A stretch of DNA of 64,000 nucleotides, from positions 124,001 through 188,000 of the forward strand of contig JAFEUB010000913.1 of assembly GCA_024529925.1 (NCBI GenBank), read 5' to 3'. A program made the translations under genes and the position numbers. Shown here one piece after another: positions 10,457-22,197 of the stretch; position 1 is the first letter of the stretch, and every line of letters starts with the position of its first letter. The notes beneath the pieces were generated by a model. The model made no database searches, was not told the origin of the DNA, and worked only from the letters and a program-made list of their open reading frames with translations. Source of the DNA: Ophthalmolycus amberensis (lineage: Eukaryota; Chordata; Actinopteri; Perciformes; Zoarcidae).

Positions 10457-13073
10457 ATGGTGAGTGTTTACCGGGCAGACTGTCCGCGGGCTGCCGGCCT
10501 CGTGGGTCTTTAAATGTATACCGGATTTTACGGTTTTATTTTAATAATAGCGGGAGTTTGAATGGACGTCGGTTGAACGTCGGTACAGAGCTGCAGCAGC
10601 CCGCGGAGTCAGGAAGTTGTTCAGTTTATTAGAAACCACATCAGTAATCAGTTTAATTTACTGTTCACCGGTTTGTCCCGTTAACAGGTTTCTGTGTAAC
10701 GTTATTAACTTAACAGCCGTTAATTTACCCGGTTAGGCCGGAGTGTTTGTTAGCAGTTAGCTTCTAAAGTTAGCTCCTCGGCGTTGTGATTACGTTGTTC
10801 TCATGAATTAAAAGTATATACGGTTGTAGCACCACATTAACACTGTCGTTGCATTTACCGGTTAATGTTTGTTCATACCGAGGAGACCAACGTGCACTAA
10901 CGTTCTGCAATAGGCTAACGAAGCTACGAGCTAACTGTTCACTTGTTTTAAAGCTAGTTTAATGATTGTCCGCACGTGTCGACATGAATGTAAACTATCA
11001 TAAGTGTTCGAGTTTATCTATACGTATGTGTTACGATATATTCCTTTAATAAACAGGCTAGTGAAGCCTGTTTTCACCAAAGTACGTTTATTTGTAGCAC
11101 AAGAAATACTTGACTAACAACATGACGATTTGTGTGCTTTGAATTCTTGTAAACTCTTGTTTTTCGTGCATGCTTCCACGTAGAATCGAGTAAATGATTG
11201 ATGCCGATTGAAGCCACGTTTAACACCAATAGCTACGCATCAAAACGCTCGACATAACTCCTGCTGTATAATCTATTTTATACACAATAATAAAGAACAT
11301 AAGCTCTGTTATAGTTTGATTCAACGGTCTGTCTCTGTCTTTTTTTTATTGACCCAAATAAGTAAAACTAACTTTAAATCAGGATCCAAGAATAAATCAC
11401 CATTATAGATATTTTAGTTTTTGGGTCTGATCTGCTGGTGCATCCTGAAGACACTCTAACAAACGCAGAGATGATCTTAAATACACAAACCAGCAGCGAC
11501 ATCGTGATGATGTAGGAATAGTCTGTGGTGTTGATTATGACATCATAGTAATGCCTGTCTCTGATTGGTTCCTCAGACGGTGGGTAAGAGCAGCAAGATG
11601 CTGCAGCACATTGACTTCAGGATGAGGTGCATCCTGCAGGACGGCCGGATCTTCATCGGCACCTTCAAGGCCTTCGACAAGCACATGAACCTGATTCTGT
11701 GCGACTGCGACGAGTTCAGGAAGATCAAGTAGGTCCAAGACTCTGGGTCCAACAGAGTCTGCTTGTTATTGAACACACACGATGCAACTCAGCGGCCGTT
11801 ACTGTTGGGTCCGCTGGTTCTGGTGTGGTAGAGCAGAGAAAACTGTAAAATGAGCGGGTAGAGGTGCCTGGAGGTCCGTAGTTGGGACCCCGGGGTCTTC
11901 TGCTATATGCTGTTCTTAAGGGTAGTTAGAAGTAACTGTGAGGCATGCTGGGTAATAAGGCCTGTCTGGACCGTAATGAATGAGTCGTTTTGTTTTTTTT
12001 GTCGTCCTGCAGGCCAAAGAACTCCAAGCAGCCGGAGCGAGAAGAGAAGAGGGTTCTGGGTCTGGTTCTGCTGAGGGGGGAGAACCTCGTCTCTATGACA
12101 GTTGAGGGCCCGCCTCCTAAAGATGTAAGTGGAACTCTGTAGCCAATAGGAGACAGACCTGTGGTGATGTCATCAGAATTACTGTCTAAAAAAAAAAAAT
12201 TCATTGTTTGAGTTTTAAATCATGTTTCAATCACAGATTTGTAAAAAAATATTTGTCAACTTTAAACTGTTTCATATTTACGGAACTGCTGTTTGTTAAA
12301 CCCCTGTCTGTGTGTGTCTCTCTTTCTCTCTCCCCTCTCCAGACCGGCATCGCTCGTGTCCCGTTGGCGGGCGTGGCTGGTGGTCCCGGTGTGGGTCGTG
12401 CAGCAGGTCGTGGTGTCCCAGCAGGGGCTCCGATGCCTCAGGCTCCGGCCGGACTCGCCGGGCCCGTCAGAGGGGTGGGCGGTCCTTCACAGCAGGTAAA
12501 TACAACAACGACGACTGCTCTACGCTCAGGTGTGTGTGCTCAGGTGATGACAACTTCCTGTGTGTTTCCAGGTGATGACGCCACAGGGCAGAGGGACGGT
12601 TGCGGCGGCAGCAGCAGGAGCGAGTATCGCAGGTGCTCCCACGCAATACCCACCTGGACGAGGAGCCCCGCCCCCGATGGGCAGAGGAGCCCCCCCTCCT
12701 GGTGAGTGGGCATGTGATGTCATGAACCTGACTCCTGTGTACTGATTGGTTGAGGCCTGACTCCTGTGTACTGATTGGTTGTGACCTGACCCCCCCTTCT
12801 TCTCCCCTCCCTACAGGTATGATGGGCCCACCCCCTGGCATGCGGCCACCGATGGGTCCTCCAATGGGGATGCCTCCTGGTCGAGGTTCTCCGATGGGGA
12901 TGCCCCCGCCGGGCATGAGGCCGCCGCCCCCTGGCATGAGAGGTAAGCCTATCGGATCACAGCCTCATTAATCAATCAATCAATTCAGTGTGAACACACC
13001 ATGTGACCTCTTCTGTTTTTTTCTTTGTTTAGGACCGCCTCCTCCCGGCATGAGACCGCCCCCCCGGCCCTGA
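10457..13073 (+). CDS. snrpb: Small nuclear ribonucleoprotein-associated protein B (SmB)
   Basis: Seven exons: 10457-10459, 11577-11728, 12013-12124, 12343-12495, 12572-12701, 12817-12942 and 13033-13073. They sum to 717 nt (238 aa, stop included); human SmB/B' are 231/240 aa. The first coding exon is only the ATG, followed at once by GTGAGT. Residues about 4-85 are the Sm fold: Sm1 with DGRIFIGTFKAFDKHMN, Sm2 with VLGLVLLRGENLVSM. Then come a Gly/Arg-rich linker (GVGRAAGRGVPAG) and a proline-rich tail of repeated PPGMRPP-type motifs. Known role: SmB joins the heptameric Sm ring on U1, U2, U4 and U5 snRNAs, and its tail binds WW/GYF proteins and can be arginine-methylated. Mammalian SNRPB autoregulates through a poison exon in intron 2; I did not identify a clear homolog in 11729-12012. 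Confidence 0.97.
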
Positions 13074-13144
13074 GGAAGCCCCGCCTCCTCACACTCACTT
13101 GTTGTATAGATCTTTTTTTTTTTAAATCCGTTTTGTGTTTTTTA

Positions 13145-13150
13145 AATAAA
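13145..13150 (+). terminator. snrpb polyadenylation signal
   Basis: AATAAA lies 72 bases after the snrpb stop, followed by a T/G-rich stretch. A second possible AATAAA is at about 13213. Confidence 0.7.
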
Positions 13151-13159
13151 GTTTCTTCA

Positions 13160-14520
13160 GGATGGTTTGATTTCAGCTCGGCTGTCTGTTCATTTTCTAT
13201 GGTAACCAGTTCAATAAAAGTCTGGAGTAACAGCCAATCACAGTGCAGATTACAACATTAATATTTTATATTATACCGAATAGTTTAAAGATTCAATTTA
13301 TACAGTGTCAAATTATAACAAGTTAATAATGAGACACTTTTAATAGTGAGCCGGTCTAGACCAACATTCTCAGAATATGTATTTAAACAATCAAGACCTC
13401 AAATTATAAATATGCTTTGCCGTTGAGTGAGATCATCATCAAATACAGAGAAGTAAGAAAATAAATATATAAAATTGCTTTCATAAATTTATTTGATGCC
13501 ATAAAGTAACGAAAACGACTTTAGAGATTTCTGCTCTTTTACAAGTTTCAGTGACTTCAGAGTTTTAGTCTGAACTGCATTTATGTTTTAACTTCCCCAA
13601 TATTGAGGACAACGTCTTCAGTTCCTTAAACTGAGTCGCAATGAAGAAATGACATGTTCTAAACTTTCACTTTCACAAAATACATTTATTCACATCAAAA
13701 TGAATCCTCAGTCTTATGAAGATGTTTGTTAGATCTCACTTTGGATGTTGAAGTGGAAATATATCATTTTACAACTTTTACAAAATTTTCTTCTTTCAGG
13801 GTAAATTACATTTTAATAGGAAATTAAAATCGGGATGGTTTTGGCCTTTTGTTGAATGATGAGAAATTAATCACAGCGCTCATGTAATAAATATCTGTTT
13901 GGATTCATAAAATGAGCAACAGACCAAATCCCTGTGAGTCTCCGTCCCTCGTGTGTCTGTAGTTTCACTCTGGAGCTGTAGAATATGAAAAGTAGCGCCT
14001 AAGAACCCAATTAAAGGGTTCAAACGATCCCCTTTAACACGACTCGGGTCTAATTAGCAATTAAGAGGGAGATTAGGAAATTAAGGTTCAACAGGAAGTA
14101 AACTTTAACCTGATCCACCTGCTGGTCTGACCGAGTCCTTCAGAGACCAGGGCAAAGAGGGCACATTTTATTTAATATAAATGTGGATTTTTTAAATTAT
14201 TCAAAGCTTAATTCTAGTTGATCTGGTGATGTCATAGAAATCCTCATAAATACAAATGTAAGAATCAGATGAGTCACTGTTCTCCGGATCAGAACCATGA
14301 AGTCATTCTCAGATAGACTGATTTATTAAGAACATGTAATAATGTGATGCAACGTGATCAATGAGTCTAGAATAAAACTTGCAGACTTTTATTTTGAAAA
14401 GACAAACATCCGTGTGCAATAATAACAATAATAATAATGAATACATTGCAAGCACAGATATAATTTGTCTACAGACTACAACAACATATATTGAAAAAAC
14501 AATATTTGCGTAAGCCGGTC
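13160..14520. other. Intergenic region between snrpb and ctsa
   Basis: AT-rich sequence with no frame carrying usable splice sites. A short (AAT/ATA) low-complexity patch lies at 14420-14445. Confidence 0.6.
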
Positions 14521-14529
14521 AGTTCAACA

Positions 14530-14576
14530 GTCACGTGGGTGGAGGGGAGTCATGTGACCGGCTGCTGTCATGTGAC
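14530..14576 (+). promoter_or_regulatory. Three CLEAR-like E-boxes at the ctsa 5' end
   Basis: GTCACGTGGG at 14530-14539, GTCATGTGAC at 14549-14558 and GTCATGTGAC at 14567-14576 are spaced 19 and 18 bp apart. The CLEAR consensus bound by TFEB/TFE3 is GTCACGTGAC, and two of the three are palindromes differing only in the central CG/TG. They lie about 95 bp upstream of the first splice donor of ctsa, a lysosomal gene of the class controlled this way. Confidence 0.7.
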
Positions 14577-14589
14577 CTGCTTTAATTCT

Positions 14590-14670
14590 TCATTATCAGC
14601 AGCTGCAGTCACATCATCTCCGCACCTGAACGAGAAATCAGGCAGACAGGCAGACGGACGGACAGACGAG
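14590..14670 (+). other. Probable non-coding first exon of ctsa
   Basis: The donor GAG|GTGAGT at 14670/14671 precedes a 1.4-kb intron that ends at the acceptor before the ctsa ATG (16078). The exon 5' end is not visible; about 14590 is a guess from the position of the E-boxes. It contains ggcagacaggcagacgga-type repeats. Confidence 0.45.
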
Positions 14671-16078
14671 GTGAGTGTGTTTTCTAATCTCAGCTTTGTT
14701 TTCACTAAACTTTGTTGTGTTTGTTGGCGTATCGTTCGATCCAGCTTGTTTCCGGGTTAGTTTATATATTCCTTGAATCTAAACTCAGGAATTATTTATA
14801 TATATTATATATATGTATAATTATTATTCTATGATCTAAACAAATGAAACTGACTGTACTTGTGTGAGAGACAGTCTGTCTGACAATGAAACTCGTTGTT
14901 TTCTGCCAAACTTCATTCAGTAATCGGTACATTTTATATTTCTGCATCGGGTGAACGCTTTAGGAACTTCAGGTAAAAACGTGGAAAACAAATTCTGAAT
15001 GACAACCGTTTTGTCCAAATTCCGCACAATTTACAAAATCAGCCACAAACGTTACTTCCTGTTGGCGTCACGTGTTTTGTCTCGTTCCCGCACCTGTTTT
15101 GTTGCGCCCTCTGGTGTGTTTCTCCCGCTTCTGTCTGCATGACTGCAGAGATGTTAGCCGTATTAACAGTTAACAGTATTTTAAAATACATTTTCTCACT
15201 CTGACTCCAACTGGTTGAGCAAAGCGCATCCATTTCTGCACGCTTATCCTTTGCATGCAATACTTCATTTAAAAAAAAAAAAAACCCAAATTAAATGTGT
15301 TTCTTGTGTAAACGGGCTCACTTGATGCATCCAGACAGACTCGTATTGTGATCAGTAACTTCATGCGATACAGTCGGCTCATAGAAACTCGACCACAAGC
15401 GATACTGTTTTATTATTATATTACATGTTTGAGATCTGGTTTCGTAACCTCGCGTACTAGTGTCCTCTAGCTGCCTTATGACGTAGAGAGGAAACGAGTC
15501 GTGCACCCGCTCTCGTGCTGCCATTGGTTATCCAACGAATGTCATTTAAAAAAACAGTTTAAACAGGTGGATCGATACTTGTAGTCTGCTGTACTGACAT
15601 GAGACACATGGTGCATTCAGATCACATTAAGCTAAAAGTACACAAATCTTTAATATGCGCTCATTGTTCATTTCAACTCAAAACAAATACATGGAAGCCC
15701 GAAATAATTCATGAAATATATAAATGAATGTGGCAAAATTAACCAACTGATTTATTGGGGGTTGGTACTTTTTGCTTATTTCATTTTAATTTATTTCATT
15801 TCAGAATGTCTCACGATTGCCAGTTGCCCAGTTATTTCAACTAATGTAATGTCAGTAGTCGTCTGTCGGGTGTTTATTAGAACTTGAAGAAGCTGTCGTC
15901 ACAGATGGATGTTTAATAAAGTTTCAGTGTTTAATGTCGTCTTTAAACTCTTAATTGGAACCCGGTTAGATGCTGCAGCCGAGTATTTAATACAAGAGTG
16001 TAAACTGTATTAACACGTTTATTGTCGGTGCTGTCAATGATGTTGATGTCACTTCCTGTTGTTTTTCTTTTTCTCCAG

Positions 16079-19000
16079 ATGCAGGTGGTGGTGTTGTGTT
16101 GCTTCCTGTTCTCTGTGCTGGGTGGCGATGATGCTGCTCCGGCTGCAGACGAGGTGAAATACCTGCCCGGTCTGCAGAAACAGCCGAGCTTCAAACAGTA
16201 TTCTGGATACCTGAGTGTGGCCGATGGGAAACACCTGCACTACTGGTCGGTACCCAGAGACACACCTGGCACATCTGCATCATTAGTTAATTTATTCCCG
16301 ATACTTGTTGATTTTTGTCCCTTAACCTGAATCCTAAAATGCCAGAGCTGTAACGAACTCTGGTGTGATGTCGATGAACCAGTAATGTAGTACTCGAGAT
16401 CGGTCTCGTGACTCAGACAAAAAAACTCTGGATTTTATTTCAAGACCACAACTGCGTTGATGTCGTTATCCGATTTGTTAACGCCAATATCGTTAAGTGT
16501 GTCATGCAGTGCGGGACTGGTCTGGTCTTGGTCTCGACTCTTTGAACCAGACGGCAACCTCCGGTTCTACAGAGTGAAGCGATGCAGAAGTGTCCTAAAA
16601 CTTGCAATTCTCTCTAGTGTCCACCAGGGGGCGACTCCTCTGGTTGTATAGAAGTCTATGAGAAAATGACTCTACTTCTCTCGATTTATTACCTCAGTAA
16701 ACATTGTAAACATGAGTTTATGGTCTCAATCTCTAGTTTCAAGTCTTCTTCAATACAGCATGATGTTCATTTATAAACTATGGTCCATTTAGAGTCAAAC
16801 AGACCATAAAGCAGATTATGCTTTAGGGCGGGGCTACTATGATTGACAGGTCTCTCTACCAGAGACGTATGCGGCGTCTCTGTCACTCCTCCTCTTTCCA
16901 AATATGATCACTTGATTTTAGAAAAAACAACATGGCAACAATAATGAACCTGTCAGCTGACCTGGTATACAGTCACTTGATTGTTCATGCTTCGCCTGTT
17001 ACCACAGCATTGGAACATTGACCTGATTGTTACATTGATAGAACACCTGTACCTCCACCTTGGTGTCTGACACGTCCACTTGAGCTCACCTGAGTGTTGG
17101 TGGTAACGTCCATCTGTGTTGTCTTCAGGTTCGTGGAGTCCCAGAATAAGCCGCCCTCTGACCCGATGGTGTTGTGGTTGAATGGTGGCCCCGGCTGCAG
17201 CTCTCTGGACGGACTGCTGACAGAACATGGACCCTTCCTGGTGGGTAACCTCTTGACTTCGCCCACCTGACCCTGTGACGTCATTGTGATGTCACAGGGT
17301 CACCTGCTGAACTCTGGCCTGTTGTTTCAGATCCAGGATGACGGAGTAACACTACAGTACAACCAGTACTCCTGGAACCAGGTCAGTTAATCAGTTACCT
17401 GCATGCCGTCATGTGACAATAGCATCCAGATTAACCATGTGACCAAAACTGCCTGACAGCTCATTGGCTAATAGTTGTAATCCATGGAAGCTGATTGGTT
17501 CACTGATTCCATACAGATTGCCAACGTGTTGTACCTGGAGTCTCCAGCAGGGGTCGGCTTCTCGTACGCTGACGATAAGAACTACGTCACCAACGACACG
17601 GAGGTCAGTGACGCGCCTGAAACCCCGGCTCCCGATTGGCTCACAGGTGTTCACTGTTGGGTGTGTTAAGGTGTTCTTGTTTTTTCCTCCTCAGGTATCG
17701 ATGAACAACTACTTGGCTCTGAAGGAGTTCTTCCGTCTGTTTCCAGAGTTCAGCAAGAACGAACTTTTCCTCACCGGTGAGAGTTACGGAGGAATCTACA
17801 TCCCGACGCTCGCCGAGAGGGTGATGGAGGACGCCAGTCTAAACCTGCAGGTACACACAGATACTGCAGCACTACACACAGATACTGCAGCACTACACAC
17901 AGATACTGCAGCACTACACACAGATACTGTCGTACAAGGTGAGTGATAGTGGGCGCCAGCCTTAACCTAGCGGCGCTGCATTATTGCAGTGCCTCTGTGG
18001 TGTAAAGTGTCCCATCACTGTTGTTTTTGTGGGATGCTAACATTAGCAACCATGTCATGCTAGCTGTTGTCTCACCTGCAGGGTGTTGCCGTGGGAAACG
18101 GGATGTCAAGTTACGAGATGAACGATAACTCTCTGGTGTACTTCGCCTACTACCACGGCCTGCTGGGAAGTCGACTGTGGACGGAGCTGCAGACCTTCTG
18201 CTGCACCGACAGGAAGTGCAACTTCTACAACAACCCGAACGAGAACTGCTCCGCCAGCGTGAGTCTGGTTAAAACTAGGTCTGAACCAGTATATCTGATA
18301 AAACCAGGTGGCAGCCGGTCAGAAGCTGGTTTATAGGTTTCGTGATCCGGTGTGAAGCTGGTTTATAGGTTTCGGGACCCGGTGTGAAGCTGGTTTATAG
18401 GTTTCGGGATCTGGTCCCGATCCTGGTTTGTGAGAACTGAATCAGGTTAAACCAGTTTGTTTCAGGTGTTGCGTTTCTTCTGCAGCTCGCTGAGGTTCAG
18501 GACATCGTCTACGCTTCGGGACTGAACATTTACAACCTGTACTCTCCTTGTCCAGGTGGAGTCCACCAGAGATTCGGGTAAGCTTTGACCTTTAGCCTCT
18601 GACTCATCAGGGGGAACACGTGTTACAGTTAAGATTTATACCAGATCTTAAACATGGATTCTGTAGCTGCTGCTGCTAGAAGCTCACCTGCAGCAGGTGT
18701 AGTCTGACCACAGAGCTCACAGGTGACGGAGGTTGACTTCCTGTTATTGATCGTCAGTATTGAACGAGGTGAGCTGGTGATCAGAGATCTGGGGAACTCG
18801 TTCATCAACCATCAGTGGACACAGCTGTGGAACCAGGTGTGTATGAAGTCAGCTGATGTCTTAACGTTTGTCTTCACCTGACGGTTGGATAGAAACCAGG
18901 TTCTCCTCTTACTGTGTGTGAGCAGAAGTTGCGAGGTCTGGCGTCTCTACACCTGTCCGTCCGTCTGGACCCCCCCTGCACTAACTCCACCCCCTCCACC

Positions 19001-20522
19001 CTCTACCTGAACAACGAGTACGTCAAAGCTGCTCTGCACATCAGCCCCAATGCCCTGGACTGGGTCATCTGCAGGTAACGCGCCTGAACACCACACACAC
19101 CTGTCCCACTATGCACCTTGTTAACTCCAGTAACGTAGCGCTCTATGACATTATGAAGTTTTGTGATCGGATTTTAATATTGTAGTTTGTCATTCAGTTG
19201 TTTAATAAAGTTGTAAAGTTATATCTGCCTTTTTGTTTGCAGCGGCGAGGTGAATCTGAATTACGGTCGTGTCTACCTGGACGTGAGGAAACAGTACCTG
19301 AAGCTGCTCAGCGCTCTGGTCAGTGAACACAACACGATCTCCTCTTATCTTAAAGTCACAGAACAGCGAGTTCTCAGTACGCAAGACCTCATTAAATAAC
19401 ATCAAGCCTGGTATGTTGATCACTCGGTCAGCGTACAGGAGAAGCCTGTTTGAGACAAAGTGCTTCTCACCTGCAAAGTGTTCACATGATCAGGTATCAT
19501 GTGATCGACATGACGGCATTTTTCTACATTTACACGATGTCGGCAGAATTGGACAAACGCAGAAAAACGGTTTAACCCAAATTTATCTTTTTAAGAACTT
19601 ACTCCTGTAAAGTACTTACTCCACTAGATACAATAAAGATATCATTTACTGTAAACACAAAACATTACAAGCCTACAAAATTAAAATCTCAGCAGGAACA
19701 GGAGGGGTTATGACCTTTTTGTGCTGAAAGGCTTTTAATGTGAAACATCTACAGGAAGTGTTTCACTGACGGTAGTGTAATGGTGAGAGTAATTATTTTG
19801 GTGTAAAATCAAAACAATTGTATATGATGAACAATGACTCCTGACTGAATGTGAGCTCTGCTGGTGATTGGCTGATGTGTCCAGGTGGGCGTGGTTTTGT
19901 TTATCCGCGTGCGAGTCGTGTCCTTGTTGAAGGTGTTGTGTTTAACTATACACTACAGGTGTGTTGTATGATGGGCAGTGTGACATTATTTGTGGACTGG
20001 TGGCAGTCTGCATGTACTGTGTGCGTGCATGTGGACTGGCGACAGTCTGTATATATGCGATGTGTTGTATTTGTTTTTTAACAGCACACTGTGTTTCCAA
20101 GACAAATTTCCTTCGGGACAATAAAGTCTATCTGATCTTGTACAGAAGTACCGGGTCCTGGTGTATAACGGAGACGTGGACATGGCCTGTAACTTCATGG
20201 GGGACGAGTGGTTCGTCGAGTCTCTGAACCAGCAGGTAGCTGTGATCCGTCATGGCGTATTTTAGCAGATGCGCTCCATTTAAAAACAGCCTGGATCGAC
20301 TCAGTAATTCCAGGTGTGTCAACCCTGAGGTGTGTCTTGCAGGTGGAGGTCCTGAGACGTCCGTGGCTCTACAACGACGAGGACGGTCAGCAGATCGGCG
20401 GCTTCGTCAAAGAGTTTGACAACATGGCCTTCCTCACTGTGAAGGTAAACGCTAATCGTCGTCAGCTGACCCTCAGGGATGTCATATTTATGCTGCTGAT
20501 GACTTCTGTTTATGTTGCCTTG

Positions 20523-20569
<47 letters not shown>

Positions 20570-20708
20570 GAAATAGTTGTTGTTTGAATTCTGCAGCTGA
20601 CCTTTGACCTCTGTTTTCCTGCAGGGTTCTGGTCACATGGTTCCATCAGATAAACCAATCGCTGCCTTCGCCATGTTCACCAGGTTCATTAAGAGACAAC
20701 CCTACTGA
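16079..20708 (+). CDS. ctsa: Cathepsin A / lysosomal protective protein (serine carboxypeptidase)
   Basis: Thirteen coding exons: 16079-16245, 17129-17240, 17331-17381, 17517-17603, 17695-17850, 18082-18258, 18486-18577, 18758-18836, 18926-19074, 19243-19318, 20146-20235, 20343-20444 and 20625-20708. They sum to 1,422 nt (473 aa; human preproprotein 480). The ATG is the first codon after the acceptor at 16078 and starts a signal peptide (VVVLCCFLFSVLGG). S10-family landmarks are WLNGGPGCSS, the nucleophile S169 in GESYGG, the acidic residue in NGDVDMACN (about 392-394) and H450 in GSGHMVPSDKP. The CCTDRKCNF and DPPCTNST segments carry conserved cysteines and N-glycosylation sites. Known role: lysosomal carboxypeptidase that also protects beta-galactosidase and neuraminidase-1. 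Odd point: the donor of the first coding exon is the weak GTCGGT, forced by the reading frame. Confidence 0.97.
16551..16945 (+). repeat. Interspersed fish repeat, copy 1
   Basis: Begins near cggcaacctccggttct, passes ccaccagggggcgactcctc, gagtttatggtctcaatc, atgatgttcattta and gggcggggct, and ends near tgattgacaggtc and acaacatggcaac. The same ordered words occur at 24555-24870 (+), 49057-49314 (-) and 52970-53282 (-), a few percent apart by eye. No protein coding; likely a non-autonomous element. It sits in ctsa intron 2. Confidence 0.8.
17851..17940 (+). repeat. 19-bp tandem array directly after a ctsa splice donor
   Basis: Four copies of a unit containing acacagatactgcagcact. The first copy starts within the donor of the exon ending at 17850 (CTGCAG|GTACACACAG). 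Confidence 0.85.
18300..18425 (+). repeat. Short tandem repeat in a ctsa intron
   Basis: Three copies of a roughly 40-bp unit containing gaagctggtttataggtttc, with flanking variants of gatccggt / gacccggt / gatctggt. It lies about 40 nt after the donor at 18258. Confidence 0.8.
19319..20145 (+). other. Large ctsa intron, nothing further seen
   Basis: Intron between the exons ending at 19318 and starting at 20146. It contains two short copies of a word around ggactggcgacagtctg / ggactggtggcagtctg (19995-20050). No exon is required. Confidence 0.6.
20526..20562 (+). repeat. Poly(T) tract of about 37 bases
   Basis: A homopolymer in the last ctsa intron, about 60 bases before the final acceptor. 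Possibly the tail of a reverse-inserted retroelement, but no body is visible. Confidence 0.85.
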
Positions 20709-20976
20709 CCTCTGACCCTCTGCTCCGTTTCGACGCTTCATGCTGCCGCACTTTGATTTGTTTCTTTTTCACACTGCCAGACAAATCGTCAAAGCCCTGG
20801 CAACCTGATTATTGTTGCAGGAAATGATGATAATAAAAAGTCTCAACCTCACACACCTGACTGGTGACGCGTTGCAATGGAAACCAGCACTGCAGTCTGC
20901 ACTCATGTGTTTTTGAATGTGAAACTTCTTTTGCTGGATTTTATTTTTTTTAGAAATGGTGATGACGAGGGAAGAA

Positions 20977-20982
20977 AATAAA
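20977..20982 (+). terminator. ctsa polyadenylation signal
   Basis: AATAAA followed by a T-rich stretch and tgtgttttc. An alternative AATAAA lies at 20832-20837. Either gives a short 3' UTR. Confidence 0.6.
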
Positions 20983-21199
20983 GTTTTGTCTTTAACTGTC
21001 ACTTGTGTTTTCATTTCAACTGGAATTTATGATTTTTATCGATCAATAACATTTCAGAAAAGGGTGAAGTCATGTTTTTAAATAAAACGACAATCGGTTA
21101 ATAACGTAGTTGCAGATAAATTAATTTCTATTGATCAGGTAATCGACTCATTTTTGCAGCTCTAATTGCTGAGAAATAAACTGAAAAGGTTGTCTGATC

Positions 21200-21540
21200 C
21201 CCATCTGTGTGTTCCAATACTCTTACTATTTAGTATGTCGGAAGTACCAGGATGTTCTGCATCAGGTCGCATCTTTCAGTATCTAAGCAAGCGTTTTTTT
21301 CTGGCTATTCTGACCCACAATCCTTTGCGCTGCAGATATATAAGCAAGAGCACACGCATCTAACCCCCAATTCATGGTGAGGTGACTGCTTCTGGTGATC
21401 ATTTCTGTGCAGGCCTGCAGCCTCCATGTTTGTAGTCTCTGTAGTCCTCTACAGTTGGCAACATTAGCATTGTAGCGCCAGCAAGAGGACCAGCGAGAAC
21501 ACGGCACCGACCAACTAGGAACATGGAACAAGAACCTCAA
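21200..21540 (+). repeat. Probable interspersed repeat
   Basis: Words such as tactatttagtatgtcgga, taccaggatgttctgcatc and gacccacaatcctttgc are familiar from repeated fish intergenic DNA. A weaker relative is at 50260-50410 (gggacatactcataa, catactaaatatggtag). No coding support; class unknown. Confidence 0.4.
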
Positions 21541-21689
21541 TTTTCTGTTTAAATTAGAATAGTTCCTCTGTCCTGAGTACAGATTAACCGAGACAACTGT
21601 TCGTGACTCGTCAGTGTTTGTCTGTTGTAAACGAACACTGAGGTCCCTCCTGTTAAACTGGAACTAAAGTTTCCACCTGAGCCAGAAGG

Positions 21690-21820
21690 CGGCAGCAGCA
21701 GACGAGTTCAAGTTTAGAGTTTTGACTTTCAGAGTAACCTGACTGACCAGTAACAAACACACACCTGTATGTCAACAGACGGCTTGCCTGAAGCTCATTC
21801 ACCAGGACTCACCTGTGCAG
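21690..21820 (+). other. Possible non-coding 5' exon of ralgapb
   Basis: A strong donor GTAAGA follows 21820. The ralgapb coding exon 1 has an acceptor-like ctctcag just before its leader (about 22175), so a spliced 5' UTR is plausible. The 5' limit is not determined. Confidence 0.35.
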
Positions 21821-22197
21821 GTAAGACACTTTTTATTCAGACATTAAATCAGTCAGACACTTTGAACTTTTAAAACATTAAGTTCACTAGTGCTGGTGCC
21901 TCAGCTGGACTGGGTTTAACGGTGGCGGGGGACCGGTTGATAAGTTGAGAGAGAGATGGTGGTTTTGGCTGAAATGTTTACATATAGCAACCAATCAATG
22001 CTGACTCAGCTGATCCTAAAGTCTTCTGAAGCCCTGTTCGGACCTCTGTCACTTCTCAGTTCTGTATGAAAATATATTAAAAGGAAGCACTTGAGTTACC
22101 CTTTAACCTTACTTAAAAATGATAATAAAAAAACACTTCACTTAAACTGTCGTCTCTCTGCCTGTCTGTCTCTCAGGTGAGCAGTGATTGACAGGCC

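Noticed and set aside
11480..11576. Box C/D snoRNA (SNORD119-like) in the snrpb intron
   Set aside because: A GTGATGA and a CTGA are about 55 bases apart, but there is no terminal stem and the element would end only about 10 bases from the acceptor.
16022..16240. Longer N-terminal extension of ctsa reading through the upstream intron
   Set aside because: The acceptor directly before the ATG and the signal-peptide start make 16079 the better start; the upstream part is pyrimidine-rich intron.
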